DNA of 64,000 nt from Nicotiana tabacum (GCF_000715075.1 NC_134102.1:106838001-106902000), one strand, 5' to 3'; shown: positions 21,141-33,954, counted from the stretch's first letter. A program made the numbers and translations. Notes: generated by a model not told the origin, from the letters alone.

Positions 21141-22111
21141 TGTAACGATCCGGCCAGTCGTTTTAAAAGATGTAGCCCCATTCCCCTATTTACTGCTCAT
21201 TCTGTACTTTATAACTGTTATGTGACTTGCCGGGGTAGTCAGTTCGGGTCTGGAGAGATTTCGGAATGAATTGAGATACTTAGTCTCAAGGTTGAAAGCT
21301 TAAGTTGAAAAGGTTGATTGGATGTTGACTTATGTGAAAACGACCACAGAATAGAATTTTCATGATTCCAATAGCTCCGTATGGTGATTTTGGACTTAGG
21401 AATGTATCCGGAAAATTATTTGGAGGTCCGTAGTTAAATTTGGCTTGTAATGGCTAAAATAAATATTTAAGTTTGGAAGTTTGACCAGGGAGTAGACTTT
21501 TTGATATCGGGGTCAAAATCCGATTCTGAAAATTTGAATAGTTCTGTTATGTCATTTATGACTTGTGTGCAAAATTTGAGGTCAATGGGACTTGATTTAA
21601 TACATTTCGGCACGAGTTTTGTAAATTCGAAACTTGAAAACTCATAAGTGCGATTCGAAGTGAAATTCATAATTTCGATGTTGTCTGATGTAATTTGAAA
21701 CCCCGAGTAGGTCCGTGTTATGTTACTGGACTTTTTGGTATATTCTGACGGGGTTCCAAGTACCCCGAGTGCAATCCGGATAGAAATCGGATCAATTTTT
21801 GGACTTAGGCAAAATCTAAAATTTGCAGCTTATGGTGCCATCGCACCTGCGGAGGAACTAACCGTATGTGCGGACTTGCACAAGCGAGATGTAGCTCGCA
21901 GAAGCGTACAAAGGGATGCCCAGTTGGAGTCGCAGAAGCAGAAAGATCTCCGCAGAAGCGAAGACGCTTCTGCGATGGAATGAACCGCAGAAGAGAAGGT
22001 TGCGCAGAAGCGGGAGGCGAGGTCGCACCTGCGGTTGTGCAAAAGTGGACCATTGTCCGCAGGTGCGAAGGAAGTTGTCCAGTGCTGCTTCGCAAAAGCG
22101 GAAATGTGGTC
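21141..22111 (+). repeat. 3' LTR of the nested chromovirus, proximal part
   Basis: This 971-bp part matches 13528-14499 of the 5' LTR, and the match stops at GTGGTC (22111). The sequence that should follow is found at 27646 and runs backward to 25612. It carries the second copy of the CGCAGAAGCG cluster (about 21850-22111). Confidence 0.93.
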
Positions 22112-22248
22112 ACATATATTACTACTAATAATTACTTAAAAGATTAAAGAGAGGGAGAAAAAATAGTTCCGAGTTTAACGTCGCCAGCTCGACTTATTTA
22201 TAAAATTAGGCAAAAAGGATTGTTGAAGCTTGTTTGTCAAAGACTCTG

Positions 22249-25200
22249 CTAATATAAGGCTTCAAAGGTTGACCGTTTACTTTGAATTTGTCTCCCCCCA
22301 TCTATATGTTGTATTTCAATGGCACCATAGGAGGTCACTTCTGTTATAATATACGGTCCTGACCAACGTGACTTGAATTTTTCCGGGAATAATCTCAACC
22401 GGCTATTGTACAAAAGAACTTGGTCTCCAACTGTAAACTCTTTGGCGAATGAAGTTATCATGCCATTGTTTTGTCTTTTCTTTGTACAATTTAGCATTTT
22501 CATATGCTTCAAGTCTGAACTCCTCCAATTCATCAAGCTGCAACAGACGTTTTTTACCTGCATCTGGCAAATTTAGATTTAACAACTATATAGCCCAATA
22601 TGCTTTATGTTCTAGTTCCACGGGTAAATGACAAGCTTTCCCAAAAACTAGTCTATAAGAAAATGTGCCTATCGGAGTTTTGAAAGCAGTTCTTTATACG
22701 CATAAAGAATCATCTAACTTTAAAGACCAATCTTTTCGAGAAGAACCAACAGTTTTTTCTATAATATTTTTTAATTCTCTATTGGATACTTCAACTTGCC
22801 TGCTTGTTTGAGCATGATATGGAGTTTCTGTTTTATGAGTTACTCCATATCTTGACAACCAACTAGCGAATTGTTTATTTACAAAATGAGTTCCCTGATC
22901 GCTTATGATAACTCGTGGAGTTCCAAATATATTTTTCTTGAGAAAGGCACAAACAACATGAGCATCATTGTTTCTAGTAGCCATTGCTTCTACCCATTTT
23001 CAAACATAGTCAACAACAACTAAAATATATTCACATCCATTTGAAGGAGGAAGAGGACCCATAATCTTTTAAGAGGCATCTCATCCTTTTTTGAAATGTT
23101 ACCGCTTCTCTGGCATTTGTCGCAAGTGGCGACATAATTTCATGCATCTCTAAATAAAGTGGGCCAGAAAAAACCAGCTTCAAGTACTTTTACGGCTGCT
23201 CGTCTTCCTCCATAGTGTCCTCTTACAGCTCCATCATGACAGTGACTTAGGATATTGTTCATCTCTGTTTCTGGTACACATCTCCTAATCATGCCATCTG
23301 CACAAAATTTAAACAAGTAAGGATTTTCTCAAAAATAATATCTTATTTTTTTTTTGAGTTTTTTCCGTTGTTCGTAAGACAAATCTTTTGGGATCCACCC
23401 TCCAACCAAGTAGTTGGCAATGTCAGCAAAACAAGGTGGTTGATTTGCAATTCTTGTGATTGTTTAAACATGCTCATCAGGAAATTCCTCCTTGATATCT
23501 CTTGTCTCCGTTGGAGTATTTTCCAAATATGATAAATGGTCAGCTACCTGATTTTATGAACCTCTCCTATATTTTATTTCAAGATCAAATTCTTGCAAAA
23601 GAAGTATCCATCTTAGCAATCGGGGTCTAGCATCTTTCTTTGCTAAGAGGTACTTTAAAGAAGCATGATCAGTGAATACTATAACATTCGTTCCTATCAA
23701 ATAGGAATGAAACTTGACAAATACAAATGCTACTGCAAATAGCTCCTTCTCAGTTGTGGCATAATTCTTTTGAGCTTCATTGAGGGTCCTACTGGCATAG
23801 TAAATAAGCCTGAAAATCTTGTCTCTTTTGTCCCAATATCGCTCCAACTGCTATATCACTTGCATCAATCATTATTTCAAATAGTTCGCTCCAATCAGGA
23901 GAAACAACAATTGGAACATTAGTTAAATGTTCCTTGAGCATCTCAAATGCTTTCCTGCAATTATCTAAAAATTCAAACTTCACATCTTTCATCAGTAGGT
24001 TAGTCAGAGGTTTTGAAATTTTTGAAAAATCTTTTATAAACCTTCTATAAAAACCTGAATACCCTAAGAAACGTTTAATGACTTTAATAGTGGTAGGAGG
24101 GGGTAATCTTGCTATAAGATCAATTTTAGCCTTATCAACTTCTATTCCTTTAGCAGCAATTTTATGTCCAAAAATAATTTTCTCTGTTACCATGAAGTGA
24201 TATTTTTCCCAATTAAGAACCAAATTTGTCTCTTCACATCTTTTAAGCACCAAAGTTAAATGATAGAGGCAATCTTCAAATGTCTTACCAAAAAGTATGA
24301 AATCATCCACAAAAATTTCAAGAAACTTTTCAGTCATGTCTGAGAAAATTACCAACATGCAACGCTGAAATGTAGTAGGAGCGTTACATAGTCCAAATGG
24401 AATTCTTCGGTAAGCATACGTACTTGGGGGCATGTGAATGTAGTTTTCTCCTGATCTTCTGGAGCAATTAGTATCTGATTATATCCAGAATATCCGTCAA
24501 AAAAAGAGTAAAAACCATGGCATGCAACTCTTTCAAGAATTTGGTCAATAAAAGGTAAAGGAAAATGATCTTTCCTTGTGGCATCATTAAGTCGTATGTA
24601 ATCAATACAGACTCTCCATCTTGTGAATGTTCTGGTAGGTATGAGTTCATTATCTTCATTTCTTATTACTGGCATACCTCCTTTCTTTGGTACTACCTGC
24701 ACCGGACTTACCCAAGGGATATCAGATATCGGATAGATGATATCTGCCGCTAGAAGTTTCTCTACTTCTTTCTTGACGACTTCTTGCATTGTTGGGTTTA
24801 GTCTTCTTTGGAGTTGGACTATTGTCTTGTAATTATCCTCCATAAGGATCCTATGCGTGCAAATAGCTGGGACTAATTCCTTCGATGTCAGCTATAGTCC
24901 ACCCTAAGGCTCTTTTGTGTTCTCTTAAAACTCCAATTAGTTTTATTTCCCGTTCTGCAGTCAAAGAAGATGAAATGATTATTGGAAATAATTAAGGTTC
25001 AAGAAAAATATATTTCAAATGAGAAGGAAGAGTTTTGAGTTCAATTTTTTGTTGAACTTCTTCTGAATCTTTTTCCAGCATTTCAGCTTCTTTTCTGATT
25101 GTGGTGTCATCATCACTTGTGGTACCTGACTTTGCCAAACATCTTTCCAATGAATCAATAATTAACTGATCATCTTTATATTCATCTGCAAGGTCATTCA

Positions 25201-25606
25201 ACAAATCAATTTGAAAACAAGATGATAATGGTGACTCATCCTCAGGATATTTCATTATTTTCTGCATATCAAAAATCACTCTTTCCTCATCAACTCACAA
25301 AATTATTTATCATTGATGGACATCAATTATTTCTCTTCCTGTTGCAATAAATGGTCTACCTAAAATCAATGGTACCTCGGTATTTTTTTTCATTTCAAGT
25401 ACTATAAAATCTACTGGGAATATAAATTTATCAACTCTAACGAGGACATTTTCAAGTATTACTTTCAGTTTTTTAGTACTTTGATCAGCCAATTGTAGAG
25501 ACACAACAGTGTCCTTCATTTCACCAAGTTCTAATTTCCTAAAAATTGAAAAAGGTATTAGATTTATTGAAGCACATGAATCACATAATGCTTTTTCAAA
25601 GTGAGA
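22249..25606 (-). pseudogene. Pol of the Athila-like element, inverted and broken
   Basis: From right to left: protease (ALCDSCASINLIPFSIFRKL; the usual D-x-G-A reads D-S-C-A), ending near LILGRPFIATGREIIDVHQ; a linker; RT (TRWRVCIDYIRLNDATRKDH, FYSFFDGYSGYNQI, catalytic F-V-D-D at 24302-24313); RNase H ([40 protein letters not shown]); integrase with its zinc part (CDKCQRSGNI) and core (IISDQGTHF, then E in QVEVSNRE); and the C-terminal [19 protein letters not shown]. Stops and frame shifts are scattered, for example near 25290, 24420, 23550, 22985 and 22580. Confidence 0.92.
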
Positions 25607-25611
25607 ACCTC

Positions 25612-27646
25612 TGTCACGACCCCAAATTTCCTCCTTAGGATGTCGTGATGGCACCTAGTCTCTAAGACTAGGTAAGCCTATCAATGCGGAATAACTGAAT
25701 ATAAACTGAAATTTAATCCTTAATAGTTGAATAAATAAGAACTGCAAATTTAACAATTACATCTCCCAAAACCCGGTAGGAATAAGTCACAAGCTTCTAA
25801 AAATTTATCCTCAATGTCTCTATATATCAGAGTCTAAAGAAAATAAGGAGGACAACATAATAAGATAGAAGGGGACTCCGGAGTCTGCGTACACTGGCAG
25901 ATATACCTCGAAGTCTCCACGTACGGCTAATTCACTGATGCCTTGTCTAATAGGAAGTACCTGGATTTGCATTAAAAATATATGCAGAAGCGTAGTATGA
26001 GTACACCACAGCGGTACCCAGTAAGTGCCAAGCCTAACCTCGGTAGAGTTGTGACGAGGTCAGGTCACGCCCTACTGAAATAATAAAAGATAGGGTGTAA
26101 AGTTTAACAATATAATAATGATAATGTCAATGGAGATGAATCTAGTAAGTAGTATGTCACAATTTAACTGCACAGGATAAGGACAAATAATACCTCGCAG
26201 AAAGAAAATAGAAATTTAAAACTTTAAGGAAAATACCAAAATAACCAAAGGCAATACAGCCATAAAGAAATATCTACAAGGGCACTCCCGAGGTACCGCC
26301 TCGTAGTCCCAAATCATAAATAAATTCACAATATCTCATTTTCTTATATCACTGCGGGAGCCTTCACATTTAATTTTAAAGAAAATATTTTTTTCTGAAA
26401 TAGCATTCATAAATAAATTCACAATATCTCATTTCATTAACTTCTATTAGTTCCCATACTAGCCACGCGTATCAAGCCACCATTATATCACCGCATGTGT
26501 TTCAACACCCAGGCCTTATACCACCGCATGCGTATCAATATCACAATATATCACAATTTGCACCTCAAGTGCTCAAATAATTCAACTTGCCAAAATAAAT
26601 CAACAACAAGAATATTTTCCACAATAAGGAGCTCACGGCCCAATCACAATGAGTACAAAATCTCACAAAATATTTAGGAATGAATAACTAAGCAAAAATA
26701 ATATTTCACAAATTAAACAATTTTCCTTAATATCAAATTTTTAAATGTAAAATACTTTATTTTAATAATATTTAAATTAAGAAATCCAATCTTCAAATAA
26801 TGCACAGAACAAAAGAAATAGAGTTTCAACTACACAGGTAAAAACACTTAGTAGGAACAGGTCAGGCAAATTTAAAATACGAAAATATATTAATGATGAT
26901 GAATATAACAGAATAAAATAATTTAGTTAATATGCAACAATGATCCACACAATTTAAAGATATAATCTTCCACATTTAGCCCGTGTACACACTCATCACC
27001 TCGTGTACATGACTTTCAACGCATCAAAATTTTCATATCTATACCAGTGCTAAGGGGAATTTCCTCCACACAAGCTTAGACAAGTCACTTACCTCGAACC
27101 GGGTAATTCTTTACTCTGCTATGCCTTTGCCTCGTGAATTGGCCTCCAAAAGCCTCGTATCTAGTCACAATTAATTCGATTCAATCAATACAAATTATTG
27201 GAATTTATTGCAGATGAAAATATAAATTTTCCAACAAAATCCGAAATTTAACTCAAAAGTCGCCCGTGGGACCCACATCTCGGAACCCGATACAATTTAT
27301 AAAATATGAACTCCTATTCAACCACGAGTCCAACCATACCAAAATTACTAAATTCCGACCTCAACTCGACCCTCAAATCTTCAATCTAAACTAAGAGGGT
27401 TTTCACAATTTTCCAACCCAAATCATCAATTAAATATTAAAAATAACCATGAATTCGCGTAATTTGACCAATATTGAGGTAAGAATACTTACCCCCGATA
27501 TTTTTCTTAACAAATCGCTTGATAATCGCCTCACCCGAGCTCTTAAAATCCAAAAATGGGTAAAAATGGCCAACCCCCGAATTATATTTTTTGTCCAGGT
27601 ATTTTCGCATTTACGGACCAATTGTCGCTTCTGCGGAGTCGCATTT
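25612..27646 (-). repeat. 3' LTR of the nested chromovirus, distal part, inverted
   Basis: On the plus strand it begins TGTCACGACCCCAAATTTCC, the reverse complement of the LTR end at 16052, and runs to GTCGCATTT at 27646, matching position 14502 of the 5' LTR. At 2035 bp it is about 480 bp longer than the matching part of the 5' LTR; the extra part includes the CTCCCGAGGTACCGCCTCGT motif (near 26285). Confidence 0.93.
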
Positions 27647-28664
27647 TTCTAGTAAATATATATAATAAAATTAGTTTTTTTCTAAAAATAAAATAAAAAA
27701 TAATAATAATTGCATGTTTGTATAATATTATATATATATATCTGTGTATGTAGTATGTATTAATATATTTTGCCATGATAAAGAAGTACTCCCATGATTT
27801 CAACAATGAAAGTTTTCTCCTATCATGAAAAAGAACATATTCTTTGTCATAATCTTGTCTTTGTTATATGAGAAAAACCTTGAAAAGCCAAGAAAAAGGA
27901 AATGAAGACAAAATCGAAAAAAATAAGGGAAGCTCCTTTATATCCTTTTATTTTTAATTTGTTTATCATGAGGACATGATATTATTTAAGTTTGGGGGTA
28001 GAAGAATATGTTTTTTATATATATGTGTTTCTTTTAAAAAAAAAAGATTCTCTGTAAAAAGCAAAAGGTAAAAAAAAGGATATGTTACAACTGAAAAAAT
28101 ATGTTTTTAGTAAAATTATAAAAAAAATAATAATTAAGAAAAAACTTGATAAAATTTGAGTTGCCTTATTCCTAAAGAGACTTGTTTCATGTACTTACAT
28201 GGATTTCTTGTTCGGTTCTTTGACATGGTCATAATCTGACCATTTTTTTAGGACTTTTAGTTGTTTAATTTGTTTTGGTAAATAAGTTGGCTAAAATTGA
28301 TTTGACTTGAAAAATATGAGACTTAAAAAAAAAGACGAATTTGATTAAGTACCATTCATGGGTTTTATGATTACCTTTCTAAGCTCATACTTACTTATTG
28401 ATGATTGAAATTGTTGGTTCCAAGTGTATTGTGCGGTTAGCTTATATTATCTAGTTCTCCTGCTTATTTGGAAATCTAGAACTTGCGTTGAATGTGGTTT
28501 GAAACGAAATTCTAGGTAGCTCTAGCTATATATAGATATACTCAATGCCATATTGACGCCAACTCAAAGAAATAGTTTCTTTGTTTTCTTATTCTGCCAA
28601 TTGGTCATTTACTTATAAGCTTAAAAACTAAACATGCACTGGAAATTCAATTTAGAAACTGATG
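27647..28664 (+). other. 3' noncoding region of the Athila-like element
   Basis: AT-rich DNA without long frames. CATGAGGACATGATATT followed by TTTAAGTTTGGGGGTAG (27984-28002) resembles the segment downstream of pol in Athila-like elements. No 3' LTR was recognised before the gap; the region up to 28664 is assigned by position and style only. Confidence 0.5.
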
Positions 28665-28709
28665 CCTCAAAGTTCAATAAAACCTGATGGAGGAAAAGGA
28701 GTGAGTTGA

Positions 28710-28761
28710 GTCCCACATTGAAAGTGGAAGAGTACACTATAACTTTCTGTTCCATATAAAA
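28710..28761 (+). promoter_or_regulatory. snRNA-type promoter (USE plus TATA) facing an assembly gap
   Basis: GTCCCACATTG (28710-28720) matches the plant snRNA USE RTCCCACATCG at 10 of 11 positions. TATAAAA starts 34 bp after it (28755-28761), which is Pol II snRNA spacing. Transcription would begin about 25 bp further on, at about 28785, inside the run of Ns. The motif GTCCCACATTG also occurs by chance or in other repeats, so this is suggestive, not proof. Confidence 0.5.
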
Positions 28762-28774
28762 TGGCAGCTGCGAA

Positions 28775-28974
28775 NNNNNNNNNNNNNNNNNNNNNNNNNN
28801 NNNNNNNNNNNNNNNNNNNNNNNNNNNNNNNNNNNNNNNNNNNNNNNNNNNNNNNNNNNNNNNNNNNNNNNNNNNNNNNNNNNNNNNNNNNNNNNNNNNN
28901 NNNNNNNNNNNNNNNNNNNNNNNNNNNNNNNNNNNNNNNNNNNNNNNNNNNNNNNNNNNNNNNNNNNNNNNNNN
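28775..28974. other. Assembly gap, 200 N
   Basis: Exactly 200 unknown bases, probably a scaffold placeholder of arbitrary length. Confidence 0.99.
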
Positions 28975-29015
28975 ACAATACCACCAATCCCAGCTTTCCT
29001 GATCGCCTTGATAAA

Positions 29016-29023
29016 TGTCACGA
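29016..29023 (-). repeat. Terminal 8 bp of an older LTR, split by the gag-only element
   Basis: TGTCACGA is the end of a minus-strand gypsy LTR. Its continuation, CACGACCCAAAATCC, resumes at 39187 after the inserted element, with CACGA duplicated. Confidence 0.75.
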
Positions 29024-30140
29024 TGTCACAACCCAATTTTCCCTCCGTTGGGTATCATGATGACACCTAGTCTTAGGGACTAGGTAAGCCTAACATTTAC
29101 TGAATAACAACAATAATAAATAACATCTAACAACTTTTGAAATAAAAATTTCTATAAAATTTACAATTTCCAAAACCGGTAGTACAAGTCATAAGCTCTA
29201 CAGAGATTACTACAAATTTCTAAATACAACTGTTCGGAAATAGGTAAAACAATGTGAATACAAAATAGGAAGGTGACTCCGAAGCCTGCGAACACAACAA
29301 CAGATTTACCTTTGTCTCCACAGCAATAATCCGCACAGCTAGCTAATGATCAACTGACTTCGAAATACCTGGATCTGCACAAAAATATGCAAAAGTATAG
29401 TATGAGTACACCATAACGGTACCCAGCAAGTATCAAGACTAACCTCAGTGGAGTAGTGACGAGGAACAGTCAAGACACCTACTGGACTAAATGACCTGAA
29501 CAAGTATTTGTATAGAAACAACAGAGTATGATATCTACATAAAGACTACGCGAAGTGGCAATTAATACGGTAATTGCAATAAGGAAGGAAAATAACAACT
29601 ATCAGCGGAACACCATAATAATGACATAGAAGAAAGAACGGAAACACATCCTAACTCCGATAATCACAAATAAAGAAAGGACAAATAACAACTCAACAAT
29701 ACGACAACTTTCAAACCGGGTTTTAGTCAATAAACTCCACGAGGTACCGAACCTCGGACAAATCACAATTCACGGGTCTCAATACCTGAACCCTAACACT
29801 TGGCATCTTGTGCCCTCTTTATACCTCATAACCGCACTAACGACTCACGTGCCAAATAGAGAAATTCTCACATAGAAGGCAAGTAAGCAAGGGTGTGCAT
29901 TTATACTCAACAATATCAAGAAAACCTCTTATCCGATAAGAGTGCTTAACTACATGTATGCTTGTGCAAGTGTTCTAACATAGTTTATACCAGCTAGTGA
30001 GCATAAGGAAAAGAACGGACAACACGTAGAATGCTTTCTCACAACTTTCACAAGATAAAGCTCACACAGGTAAGTGTACCACTAAACAAATATCAACAAC
30101 AAGAATACCCCCAGGCCATCACAAATCAATCCCTGACATA

Positions 30141-30297
30141 GCCCACCTTGTCTCGCCACGTGTGCAATAGTAAAGTAAATGCCCGCCTTGTCTCGCCACA
30201 CGTGCATAATAATGTTCCCACCTTATCTCGTCACATACGCAACCTCCCCCCTATATATATATATATCCTACCTGCATTGTCACGCCGCATGTGCAAA
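30141..30297. repeat. Degenerate ~38-bp tandem repeat with G-box cores in the LTR
   Basis: CCACCTTGTCTCGCCACGTG and three variants (CCGCCTTGTCTCGCCACACG, CCACCTTATCTCGTCACATA, TGCATTGTCACGCCGCATG) follow each other; the first holds a perfect CACGTG. The partner LTR has the same array at 36590-36730. A TA run lies between units three and four. Confidence 0.75.
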
Positions 30298-30359
30298 TAT
30301 CAATAGTAACAATAGCATGGCAGAAACCTCATGCAACCCCATAACAAAAAGATGTCAAC

Positions 30360-30515
30360 AAAGGGCACTCCCGAGATACCGTTTTGTAGTCCCAAAAGTA
30401 AATGCTCAACAGGGGATTTCCCGAGGTACCACCTCATAGTCCCAAAAGTAAATATGCAAGACAGGGGGATCTCCCGAGGTACCGCTTCGTAGTCCCAAAG
30501 TAAATGTGCAAGACC
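30360..30515. repeat. Three-unit ~52-bp tandem repeat in the LTR
   Basis: Units contain CTCCCGAGGTACCGCYTCGT, then AGTCCCAAAAGTAAAT and a CA-rich end. The copy in the other LTR is at 36798-36950. A single unit is also present in the chromovirus LTR at 26280-26320, showing that the two LTR families are related. Confidence 0.8.
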
Positions 30516-31749
30516 AACAAGTACAACAACAACAATAACACTAATACAAGTGTACGACAATTAAATCAATTCAGAAATTCCAGAACTCAAAGGAACGGAG
30601 GAATTAATTCATGAGGAGTGGACACAATAGAGAATATTAGTCATAATAAGAACAACTCAACAAGAAAGGAAATATTATGTAACAATGGTCTACAATGTAC
30701 AGTTCAACAACAATGGATCTAACACAAGCCGAATAATTTCAAATAAGGACAAGTCAACTAAAATATAGAATATCTAACTTCTTTTAAGGTTGGCAATTAA
30801 GAAAGAGATACAACAAATTCAATTAGGGAAAAGCAGCAGAAAGATAATCATAGCCTCAATTAAGGATGAACAATTACAAAAGAGATAATTATAACTTCAA
30901 ATAAAGATAAGCAGTTAGGGGAAAGATAACATGGCAATATAAGAGATAACAATTTCAGTTAAGGCACAGATGACTCAAATAAGCATCAAGGGCGGATCAT
31001 GAATAATTAATTCTAATTAAAGCAGGTAGAGGTAAAAATAGTAATTAAGAGACGTATTTATAACATAACAACTGCATAATCAGTGAATACAAGGACCTAA
31101 GAACCCTAAAAGTCCAACTTTCCACAAATAAGTCCGAGCACGTACTCGTCACCTCGCGTATACGGACTACAATTAGCATAGAAGACTCAAATCCTAAGGG
31201 GTAGTTCCCCCACATGAAGTTAGGCAAGATACGTACCTCAAAGACGATAGACTGATACTCTAAAATGAACTTCTCGGGTGAAATGACCTCCAGGCGGCTC
31301 AATTCTAACCAAAATAACTTCAAAGCACAAATAAAACTCATAAGAAACTATTCCGGATCATAAAGCCTCAATCTTTATCAAAATTTAAAAATCGACCCAA
31401 AAGTCAACCCCCAGGCCCGCACCTCAGAACTCAACAAATTATTGACAAAACTCGAACACCCATTCCGATACGAGTTCAACCATAATAAAATTATCAAATT
31501 CCGATACCATTTCTTCCCTCAAATCATGATTTTTCATTTTTGGAATTTTTCTTCAAAAACCTCCATTTTTCTCAACTCAAAACACAATTTAAATGATAAA
31601 AATAAAGATAAAATCATATTAAATTCTAGGTGAAAAATACTTACCCAATCGGTTTGCTTGAAAAACCCACAAGGAAGCTCCCAAAACCGAAGTATAAAAC
31701 TCAAAATATGAAGAAATTGGCCAAACCCTCGACTTAAATGTTTCAGCCA

Positions 31750-32080
31750 GGATTTCCGCATCTGCAGACAAGGAGGCGCACCTGCGCACATGCATTTGCG
31801 AGAAAGAATCCACATCTGCGAACTCAGCTAGCCAGGACTGGAACCGCATCTGCGGATTTACAGCTGCACCAGCGGCACCGCAGAAGCGCAAGGGGGAAAT
31901 GCATAAGCTAACTTCTTCGCAGGTGCGACCACTGGACCGCAAAAGCGACTTCGCACTTGCGTGCCGGCCTCCGCAGAAGTGAGCGATCCTCCCGGTCACC
32001 ATGACCGCAGAAGAGACCAGGCTCACGCAGAAGCGGAGCCGCACCTGCGCTCCAAAGCGTCGCAGGTGCGAAAATACCAG
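31750..32080. repeat. CGCAGAAGCG-type cluster in the 3' LTR of the gag-only element
   Basis: Dense degenerate copies of CGCAGAAGCG, CGCATCTGCGG and CGCAGGTGCG in both orientations. The partner block in the other LTR is at 38190-38515. Confidence 0.75.
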
Positions 32081-32757
32081 AACTAGACCTGTTCACAACC
32101 GTGAAAAACATTTGAAACTCGTCCGAAACACACCCGGGCTCCTCGGGACCCCGTCCAAGCATACCAACAAGTTCCATACCCTAATACGGACTCGCTCGAG
32201 GTCTCAAATTATATCAAACAACGTCGAAACTACGAATCACTCTCCAATCCAAACTTAATGAATTTGAAACTTCAAATTTCTACAACTGATGCCGAAACCT
32301 ATCAAACCGCATCTGATTGACCCCAAATTTTGCACACAAGCCATATTCAACATTAAGGACCTACTCCAACTTCTGGAATCGGATTCCTACCCCGATATCA
32401 AAAAGTCCACTACCGGTCAAAATCTCCAAAAATTCAACTTTTGCCATTTCAAGCCTAAATAAGCTACAGACCTCCAAAACACAATCCGGACACGCCCATA
32501 AGTCCAAAATCACCCAAAGGAGTTAATCGAATCGACGAAACTCCACTCCGGAGATGTCTCCACACAGTTATGACTACGGTCAAAATCCTAAGGCTGAAGC
32601 TTCCATTTTAGGGATTAAGTGTCCCAAATCACTCTGAATCATCCGGTAATTGAATTCAACCATGCACACAAGTCAATACACATAATACGAAGATGCTCGG
32701 TGCCTTATGCCGCCGAACGAGACTTAAATTCTCAAAATGACCGGCCGGGTCGTTATA

Positions 32758-33954
32758 TCCTTCTCTCTTAAATAAACATTCATCCTCGAACGTGCCAAGT
32801 ATCACCTCGAAGTCTTCAAATCACTGAAAGCACATATTCAACATACACCCGCGGGTGACCCCACGTCACCCCAATCCACATAATCCTGAAGACACCATCT
32901 CAACTATAATTTATCCTTTCTACAAACACCAATAAGCCTTAGAGTCAAAATTCTCACCTTCCATTCATCTCTAAAAGACCCGATTCTAAATCCATACCCA
33001 GTATCAGTCTCAACCAGCTGTAACAACTTATGACTACACCCACAAGGTACGACCACTCAACATGACACACCACACATAGGCCCATAATAACATTTCTGAT
33101 CACAATAGCTACCCGTAATCAAAACCAGCACCGACAATTAGCCTCATATACGTTAGAACCCTGTTTCAAACCTCCACAACACTGACAACAATGCAAGAAA
33201 CATGAAGACCTCTTAACTATACACCCGAATCAAGAAGTCACAACTAACACCACCGGGCACACACCCCGCAAGATAAAACTCAAGAAGCACAGAACGAAAA
33301 TGACTGAACAGGTAAAGAGAAACACATAAGAGAAATATCAAACAAGACCGACAGGCAAAACTCTCTATCAGTACCATCCTACAAATCAATTTAAAAGGAA
33401 AAATTAAAGTATATGAACAAATCACAAGGATCTCATCCTGATATAACTTCCACCGCGGCACGCAGCCCGGCTCAAACATATCAAATCACATGGAATCGCG
33501 AGGGTCTTACCCTCAACTCTGAATCACAAGCCGAATACACATCATACCAATTGAAATCTTCCACTAACTCAATTCTACCAATAAAGTCACAACACTTACT
33601 AAACTCTCACCCCAGTAGAGTATCTTATCACAAATCGTAACCAAATTACTCAGGAATCACATCAAACTTGCCATAATAGACAACATGAATTCACTTCTAG
33701 TCTCGTAACTTTCAATAATGAATTAAAACAACGATAAACATGGCTATCACTCATAGAATCTCCCAACAGGGTCAAACATATAAACATAATACTAAGTCAT
33801 GAACTCACCAATAGGTGGGACAACAAATAGGGGAACTCGCCCCGATAAGCAGAACCGAATCAAAATACGAATGGTGCCCCTCTGTAACAAATCAAAAGCA
33901 TACCTGTATGACATCATCTGGCGCAGTGGCCTCAAGCCTACTATATGAAACACA
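32758..33954. other. Noncoding 3' internal region of the gag-only element
   Basis: Next to the LTR the minus strand reads TTTAAGAGAGAAGGA, a purine tract in the place and form of the chromovirus PPT, preceded by TTCGAGGATGAATG. The remainder (about 1.1 kb) has no frame related to pol; a short stretch after the Gag end only faintly recalls the protease leader. Confidence 0.7.

Larger units (their letters stand above)
13528..22111 (+). mobile_element. Tekay-type chromovirus nested in the Athila-like element (distal 3' LTR displaced to 25612-27646)
   Basis: Order: 5' LTR 13528-16052, PBS 16055, gag, protease, RT, RNase H, integrase with chromodomain, purine tract 21128-21140, and the first part of the 3' LTR from 21141. 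The 3' LTR stops matching at 22111; the rest is at 25612-27646 in reverse orientation. The TSD GAGGT is at 13523-13527 and, as ACCTC, at 25607-25611. The element is dead: all genes carry stops or frame changes. Confidence 0.93.
22112..27646 (-). other. Inverted segment of about 5.5 kb
   Basis: The segment contains, on the minus strand and in this order, the distal 3' LTR of the chromovirus (27646 to 25612), the TSD, and the Athila-like protease, RT, RNase H and integrase (25606 to 22249). Flipping it rejoins the 3' LTR at 22111/27646 (2-3 bp missing) and rejoins Athila gag to its protease. Breakpoints are accurate to a few bases. Confidence 0.92.
29024..32757 (-). repeat. 3' LTR of the gag-only element
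   Basis: It runs from TGTCACAACCC to GGGTCGTTATA on the plus strand and matches 35464-39186 along its whole length. It contains two minisatellites (30141-30297, 30360-30515) and a CGCAGAAGCG-type cluster (31750-32080). Confidence 0.92.

Noticed and set aside
28667..29060. Three frames translated through the N run
   Set aside because: Artefacts of the assembly gap.
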